Source: JANMCE01 sp963791625 (GTDB lineage: Bacteria > Actinomycetota > Acidimicrobiia > Acidimicrobiales > Ilumatobacteraceae). From it: DNA of 64,000 nucleotides. The DNA lies in assembly GCA_963791625.1 (NCBI GenBank), contig CAWBTA010000016.1, positions 62,001 through 126,000 of the forward strand, in the 5' to 3' direction. Below the pieces are notes generated by a model. The model was not told the origin of the DNA. It ran no database searches and saw only the letters and a program-made list of their open reading frames with translations. Shown piece by piece: positions 59,323 through 64,000 of the stretch (the first letter of the stretch is position 1; each line of letters opens with the position of its first letter). The position numbers and the translations under genes are program-made.

Positions 59323-60317
59323 ACGATCTACACGAGTTCCTCTCCCGCGAAGCCGACCGGGTACAACCCAAAGGCGACCTCGACGACGTGTTCCGCCGCG
59401 CTGATCGACAACGACGACGCGCTAGGACCCGCAACCTCGCATTCTCAGCAGCGGCTGTATTGCTCTTCGTTGGCGGCGCGCTCACCGTCAGTTCGAGCAA
59501 CGGCTCCAAGGTTCGAACGAGTCCGCAGTCAGTACTGACCGAAACCTCACTCGGCGGCATGGTGATCGGCGGCGCTAGTGGTCCTGCGTCTTACAAAGCC
59601 TCCACCCTCGATCGAAGAGATCCCAATGCATCAGAGGGTCCGTACTCAATCGTCGTTCGGGCGAAGAATGGCTCGATCATCGGACGGACGGCTGTGGCCA
59701 CCTACCAGCCGGATGTTGTGGGCACGGTTCCAGTGAGGGCTGTGACCATCGCTGCATCCGGCGCAACCGAACTCTCGATTGCACAAGAGCGCGGCACACT
59801 GCGGGTGCGAGCGGTCGGACTCACCGAGGCAGAGGTCAGCGCTATCGGCAACGCTACCCAAGTTGTCGATGGTCGCCCGGAAATTACACTGTCTTCGTTG
59901 CCGGACTTCTCCGTGGTGGCATCGGGGAGCTCGTCACCATCGACAATCCGCCAGGCGCGTTACGGCTGCGATGTGGTCGGCGAAATCGACACGCAGGGCT
60001 TGTGTTACGCCGCCGTCACCTTCAGCCCCGGCTTCGAGGATGCTCTCTTCGAGGCGGGATTCCGGCCGGGTCCATTGGTCGACGGTCGGCCATCAGCAGT
60101 ATCCACAATCGGCGGTGGTAGCGGCAGCCTGGCATGGGAAACTCAGCCAGGAATGATCGCATACATCGGCTACTCCGCGAATCCGTTGGTCTCAGAATCG
60201 AGCACCGTGGACGCTATGGCTCGCCTCGCCGAGCGGGTCCAGCTCATCTCCCCCGCTGAGTGGTCAGCAACCAATCCTCTGGTCGTAACTCAAACCAACC
60301 GCTGGATTGACAGATAA
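59319..60317 (+). CDS. Anti-sigma-factor-like membrane protein
   Basis: The 332-residue protein has a charged cytoplasmic N-terminus (MNDLHEFLSREADRVQP), one membrane segment (LAFSAAAVLLFVGGALTV, about residues 40-58) and an extracytoplasmic domain of unknown fold. It overlaps the sigma remnant by four bases and has the layout of the broken gene at 21880. It probably once held the sigma factor inactive. The frame is intact although the partner is not. Confidence 0.6.
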   Translation: MNDLHEFLSREADRVQPKGDLDDVFRRADRQRRRARTRNLAFSAAAVLLFVGGALTVSSSNGSKVRTSPQSVLTETSLGGMVIGGASGPASYKASTLDRRDPNASEGPYSIVVRAKNGSIIGRTAVATYQPDVVGTVPVRAVTIAASGATELSIAQERGTLRVRAVGLTEAEVSAIGNATQVVDGRPEITLSSLPDFSVVASGSSSPSTIRQARYGCDVVGEIDTQGLCYAAVTFSPGFEDALFEAGFRPGPLVDGRPSAVSTIGGGSGSLAWETQPGMIAYIGYSANPLVSESSTVDAMARLAERVQLISPAEWSATNPLVVTQTNRWIDR

Positions 60318-60349
60318 CTTCGAACAATACGACCGCACTTATCAATTCG

Positions 60350-60724
60350 CTACCAGGGTCGATGGATCTCGATGAGGTCGCTGCTGACATCGGACGACGC
60401 AGTGAGGAGCGGAAGGTCGAGCTGCTCGGCGAGCAGGACCGCCGACCACGAATCCAGTGCGTCGATCGCATCGAGGCCGGCGCGCTCAAGGGTCGCAGCA
60501 ACCAACGTCCTAACAGGGAACCACTCATCGACGGCAGCGAGCGCGAGCCCGATCTCGACCGATGCCCGAGCGGAGTTTCCCTCGTGTCGCATGGACAAGA
60601 ATCGCCCGACCCTCATCGCCGTCCAATCCAACGCCAAGACCTCTACACCGGTCGGGACGTTGCCTTCCAACACCCCGGTCATCGCCAGAATGCCGCCAGC
60701 GTCGCAGACGACGCTACGCGGCAT
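60350..60724 (-). CDS. VapC-type PIN-domain toxin
   Basis: The 124-residue protein starts MPRSVVCDAGGILAMTGVLE. The PIN-domain acidic residues appear in VVCDAGG, DALDSWSAVLLAEQ and LLTASSD. VapC toxins are RNases that usually cut tRNA or rRNA. Its start lies inside the end of vapB (11-nt overlap). Confidence 0.8.
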   Translation of the reverse strand: MPRSVVCDAGGILAMTGVLEGNVPTGVEVLALDWTAMRVGRFLSMRHEGNSARASVEIGLALAAVDEWFPVRTLVAATLERAGLDAIDALDSWSAVLLAEQLDLPLLTASSDVSSDLIEIHRPW

Positions 60725-60932
60725 CGATGTTGCGAAGTCGAGCGCGCACGGTCTCAAACTCCGAGCGGCTCATCGGCTCCAGCCCTGCAGCGAACTCGGC
60801 AGGGGACTTTCGCGCCGCTATTCGCGTGAGTTCATTTCGCAGGTACTGCTGAACAGACAAACCCGCAGCCGCTGCTTGCTCGCGGAGCCGCTCGCCAACG
60901 GCATCATCGAGATCTTTCAGATTCAAGTCCAC
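60714..60932 (-). CDS. VapB-type antitoxin
   Basis: The 72-residue protein starts at GTG 60932 (MDLNLKDLDDAVGERLREQA) with a FitA/ribbon-helix-helix pattern continuing AAAGLSVQQYLRNELTRIAA. The C-terminus ends RARLRNIDAA. It should repress its own operon together with the toxin. Confidence 0.8.
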   Translation of the reverse strand: MDLNLKDLDDAVGERLREQAAAAGLSVQQYLRNELTRIAARKSPAEFAAGLEPMSRSEFETVRARLRNIDAA

Positions 60933-60955
60933 TTTCTAGTTATACCAATCTGGTA
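60933..60955 (-). promoter_or_regulatory. vapBC promoter and operator
   Basis: TATAAC (60939-60944, minus strand) lies 6 bp before the GTG start, implying a leaderless message. It overlaps the palindrome TACCA-ATC-TGGTA (60943-60955), a likely antitoxin-binding operator. Confidence 0.6.
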
Positions 60956-61083
60956 GAAGATCGGCAACTACTCTCAACCATGAACGGCAACGGGCGACGG
61001 AAGCGCGCGGCCAGACCGGGCAAAGGGCGGGCTGGCGATTCGATCATCGCTTCCCAGCGCTCGATGCCGACGCGTTATTTTCG

Positions 61084-63039
61084 TTAGTCCTCGCTGGGCG
61101 CTTCGGCGGCTCGGCGTTGCAGCTCGTTGACGACGGATGCGTCGGCGAGGGTGGTGGTGTCACCAAGGTTGCGGCCTTCGGCGACGTCACGCAACAGGCG
61201 GCGCATGATCTTGCCGGAGCGGGTCTTGGGCAACTCTTGGGTGTAGTAGATCGCCTTGGGTTTGGCGATGGCGCCAATCTCTTTGGCGACGTGATCACGC
61301 AACACCGACTCGGGCACCTCCATACCGCCGCGCAACGTCACGTACGCGATGATCGCCTGGCCGGTGGTGGCATCGTTCGCGCCGACCACTGCAGCCTCGG
61401 CCACCGACGGGTGTGACACCAGCGCTGACTCGACTTCCGTCGTGGAGATGCGGTGGCCCGACACGTTCATCACGTCATCGACACGGCCCAGCAACCAGAG
61501 GTAGCCGTCGTCGTCGAGTTTGGCGCCGTCACCCGCGAAGTAGCGGCCGGGGAAACGGCTCCAGTACGCGTCGTGGAAGCGCTCGGGGTCTTGCCAGATG
61601 CCGCGCAGCATGCCGGGCCACGGTTGGGTCAGCGTGAGATAGCCGCCGCCACGAGCAACCGGCAGGCCGGCATCGTCGACCAACTCCGCTCCGATGCCCG
61701 GCAAAGGAAAGGTTGCAGAACCAGGTTTGGTGGTGGTGGCGCCGGGCAGCGGGCTGATCATGATGCCACCCGTTTCGGTCTGCCACCACGTGTCGACGAT
61801 CGGACAACGATCACCGCCGATGTGCTCCTGGTACCACATCCATGCTTCGGGATTGATGGGCTCCCCGACTGAACCGAGCAGGCGCAACGACGAAAGATCA
61901 TGCTTGGCCGGCTCGTCATTCCCCCACTTCATGAAGGTTCGAATGGCGGTGGGTGCGGTGTAGAAGAGCGACACCTTGTACTTCTCGACAATCGACCACA
62001 GACGATCATTGGCCGGGTAGTTCGGCACGCCCTCGTACATCACCTGGGTGGCGCCGTTGGCGAGCGGACCGTACACGATGTAACTGTGGCCGGTGATCCA
62101 GCCGACATCGGCGGTACACCAGTACACGTCGGTCTCCGGGTGAAGGTCGAACACGTACTTGTGGGTGAAGGCCACCTGCGTCAAGTAGCCGCCAGTGGTG
62201 TGCATAATGCCCTTGGGCTTGCCGGTGGTGCCCGAGGTGTAGAGGAGGAACAGCAGCTGCTCCGCGTCCATCGGCTCAGCCACACACTCGGCATCGGCTG
62301 CGGCCATCAGCTCGTCGTACCAGTGGTCACGACCGGCCTGCATCTCGACCGCGTTGCCGCCGCGCTTCACGACGACAACTGCGGTGATCGTCGGCGTCGT
62401 TGCCAGAGCCTCGTCGGCCGCTGCCTTCAGCGGAAAGACTTCGCCCCGGCGATAGCCGCCGTCGGCCGTAATCAAGACCTTTGCGGCGGCATCATTGATG
62501 CGGTCGGACAGCGACTGCGCACTGAAGCCACCGAACACCACACTGTGGGCCGCGCCGATACGGGCGCAGGCCAGCATGGCGACTGCCGCCTCGGGGATCA
62601 TCGGCAGGTAGATGTTGACGCGATCGCCCCGTTCGACGCCGAGGCCCTTCAGCACATTCGCGAACTTCTGCACCTCGGCCAACAACTCGGCGTAGGTGAT
62701 GACTCGACTGTCACCTGGTTCACCTTCCCAGTAGATCGCCACCTTGTCGCCCTTGCCAGCCAGCACATGACGGTCGACGCAGTTGTGACTCACGTTCAGC
62801 TGGCCGCCGGTGAACCACTTTGCGTAGGGCAGCTCCCATTCGCAAATGGTGTCCCACGGTTTCGCCCAGTCGAGCAGATCCTCGGCCTGACCGGCCCAGA
62901 ACGCTTCGTAGTCCTGCGCTCCCTCGTCGTACATGGCGGTGTCGACGACGAGCGCGTGCTTCTTGAACGCAGCCGACGGCGGAAAGGTTCGGTTCTCCCA
63001 CTGCAGCGCGTCGATAGCGTGATCAGCCTGATCGGCCAT
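61084..63039 (-). CDS. acs: Acetyl-CoA synthetase
   Basis: Activates acetate with ATP and CoA. The 651-residue protein has the AMP-binding loop LLYTSGTTGKPKGIMHTTGG, DTWWQTETGG, the hinge GRVDDVMNVSGHRI and, near the C-terminus, PKTRSGKIMRR whose lysine is the usual site of regulatory acetylation. Divergent from aqpZ. A GGGGAA ribosome site precedes the ATG. Confidence 0.97.
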   Translation of the reverse strand: MADQADHAIDALQWENRTFPPSAAFKKHALVVDTAMYDEGAQDYEAFWAGQAEDLLDWAKPWDTICEWELPYAKWFTGGQLNVSHNCVDRHVLAGKGDKVAIYWEGEPGDSRVITYAELLAEVQKFANVLKGLGVERGDRVNIYLPMIPEAAVAMLACARIGAAHSVVFGGFSAQSLSDRINDAAAKVLITADGGYRRGEVFPLKAAADEALATTPTITAVVVVKRGGNAVEMQAGRDHWYDELMAAADAECVAEPMDAEQLLFLLYTSGTTGKPKGIMHTTGGYLTQVAFTHKYVFDLHPETDVYWCTADVGWITGHSYIVYGPLANGATQVMYEGVPNYPANDRLWSIVEKYKVSLFYTAPTAIRTFMKWGNDEPAKHDLSSLRLLGSVGEPINPEAWMWYQEHIGGDRCPIVDTWWQTETGGIMISPLPGATTTKPGSATFPLPGIGAELVDDAGLPVARGGGYLTLTQPWPGMLRGIWQDPERFHDAYWSRFPGRYFAGDGAKLDDDGYLWLLGRVDDVMNVSGHRISTTEVESALVSHPSVAEAAVVGANDATTGQAIIAYVTLRGGMEVPESVLRDHVAKEIGAIAKPKAIYYTQELPKTRSGKIMRRLLRDVAEGRNLGDTTTLADASVVNELQRRAAEAPSED

Positions 63040-63225
63040 GTTTTCCCCTTGGCTCAGAACGTCAACAAGGTACCGGGCCTGCGCTGGCGAAGGAAAACGA
63101 ACCTCGCCACCGTTTTCAACAGACGCATGATCTTCTCCGAAAACACCGCTCCTGAATCTTTCGGACTAAAATCCGTGCAAAGCTAAGGACACCTACCCCA
63201 GCTTCTCGACCTTGGAGTCCATCTG

Positions 63226-63969
63226 ATGTCAGCACGGCGCATTTTTGCAGCCGAATTCATCGGCACCGCAGTTCTCATGCTGGGCGGACCGGGCAGTGCC
63301 GTTCTGGCCGCAACCGGTATCGGAGGCGCACTCGGCGTGTCGCTTGCGTTCGGCTTCACGCTCTTGATCCTGGCGTACGCCATCGGTCCGGTCTCGGGCT
63401 GTCACGTCAATCCGGCGGTCACCATTGCCATGTGGGCCGCCAAGAAGATCGACTCAGCGCTGCTGCTCCCGTATCTGCTCGCGCAGTTCCTCGGCGCGGC
63501 GTTCGGCGGCCTGTTGATCTATGGGATCGCCAAGGGTCAGAAGGGTTTCTCGTCCAGCCACAACTTCGCAGCGAACGGCTACGGTCGCTTCTCACCCGGG
63601 CGATTCGATCTGTCCGCTGCAGTGCTCGTTGAGATCGTGTTCACCGCCCTCTTGGTCTTTGTCGTGCTCTCCACCACCAAGAAGACGTTTCCTCGGGCGG
63701 CCAGCGGGCTGGCCGTTGGCATCACGCTTGCGCTCATTCATCTCGTCACGATTCCGGTGGACAACACGTCGGTCAACCCGGCTCGCAGCTTCGGTGCTGC
63801 GATCTTTTCGGGCACCGATGCGTTGAAGCAACTCTGGGTCTTCATTGTCTTCCCAATCATCGGCGCGTTCGTTGGTCTGCTCGCCTGGTTGGCTGTAGAC
63901 GATGCCCGCTTGGAGGACACCCGGCTGGATACACACGTTGCCGAGGCAGCGCGTGACCTCGTGACCTGA
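63226..63969 (+). CDS. aqpZ: Aquaporin Z-like water channel
   Basis: The 247-residue protein has six membrane helices and both NPA motifs (HVNPAVT at about 62, SVNPARS at about 184). His172 and Arg187 match the narrow, water-selective filter of AqpZ rather than a glycerol facilitator. The C-terminus ends in a charged cytoplasmic tail. The 186-bp divergent gap with acs shows no promoter I would defend. Confidence 0.93.
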   Translation: MSARRIFAAEFIGTAVLMLGGPGSAVLAATGIGGALGVSLAFGFTLLILAYAIGPVSGCHVNPAVTIAMWAAKKIDSALLLPYLLAQFLGAAFGGLLIYGIAKGQKGFSSSHNFAANGYGRFSPGRFDLSAAVLVEIVFTALLVFVVLSTTKKTFPRAASGLAVGITLALIHLVTIPVDNTSVNPARSFGAAIFSGTDALKQLWVFIVFPIIGAFVGLLAWLAVDDARLEDTRLDTHVAEAARDLVT

Positions 63970-64000
63970 GGCGCGGTAGACAAGCACTCGTGATGCCCGG

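Overview
The window is about 64 kb of high-GC actinobacterial chromosome. It carries a nearly continuous translation and transcription supercluster on the minus strand. Several traits suggest class Acidimicrobiia (Ilumatobacter or Microthrix-like): the gene order tRNA-Tyr, tRNA-Thr, tRNA-Met, tuf, rpmG, tRNA-Trp, secE, nusG, rplKAJL, rpoBC; a zinc-type S14; long tails on L4, L5, L22 and NusG; and a GlmS with a large N-terminal insertion. The class assignment is inferred from memory, not from a search.

Read right to left (the direction of transcription), the core runs: tRNA-Tyr (56.3 kb), tRNA-Thr and tRNA-Met, a second tuf, rpmG, tRNA-Trp, secE-nusG-rplK-rplA-rplJ-rplL (51.2-47.6 kb), rpoB-rpoC (45.9-38.4), rpsL-rpsG-fusA-tuf-rpsJ (34.0-29.4), rplC through rpsQ and rplN to secY-adk (21.0-9.0), rpmJ-rpsM-rpsK-rpsD-rpoA-rplQ-truA (8.8-5.1), and rplM-rpsI-glmM-glmS (3.5-1). 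glmS runs off the left edge.

Accessory DNA interrupts the core. (a) 3.56-5.08 kb holds a 2-oxoglutarate dioxygenase and a YjbR-like protein. (b) 20.97-29.36 kb is an 8.4-kb islet that splits the S10 operon between rpsJ and rplC. It holds a sigma/anti-sigma pair, a large secreted repeat protein, a glutamine-amidotransferase-like protein and a DUF1203 protein, plus three copies of a 35-bp near-palindrome. An intrinsic terminator behind rpsJ and a separate promoter before rplC show that the operon really is divided. (c) 34.0-38.4 kb, between rpoC and rpsL, holds a MazF-type toxin-antitoxin pair, a duplicated rpoC 3' end, a decayed hipA and a secreted serine protease with a lipoprotein. (d) 46.2-47.45 kb, between rplL and rpoB, holds a surface protein truncated next to an IS transposase remnant. 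(e) Right of 53 kb the DNA is ordinary accessory chromosome: a GNAT enzyme, a GGDEF-EAL protein, an IS110 element beside tRNA-Tyr, yajQ, a broken LLM oxidoreductase, a truncated ECF sigma with its anti-sigma-like partner, vapBC, acs and aqpZ.

Many single-base indels disrupt genes that must be functional (rplO, rplX, rplV, rplJ, rpoB, rpoC, tuf2). This is the signature of an error-prone (probably long-read) assembly. Pseudogene calls in the accessory parts should therefore be read with caution. No CRISPR array, prophage or rRNA gene was seen.
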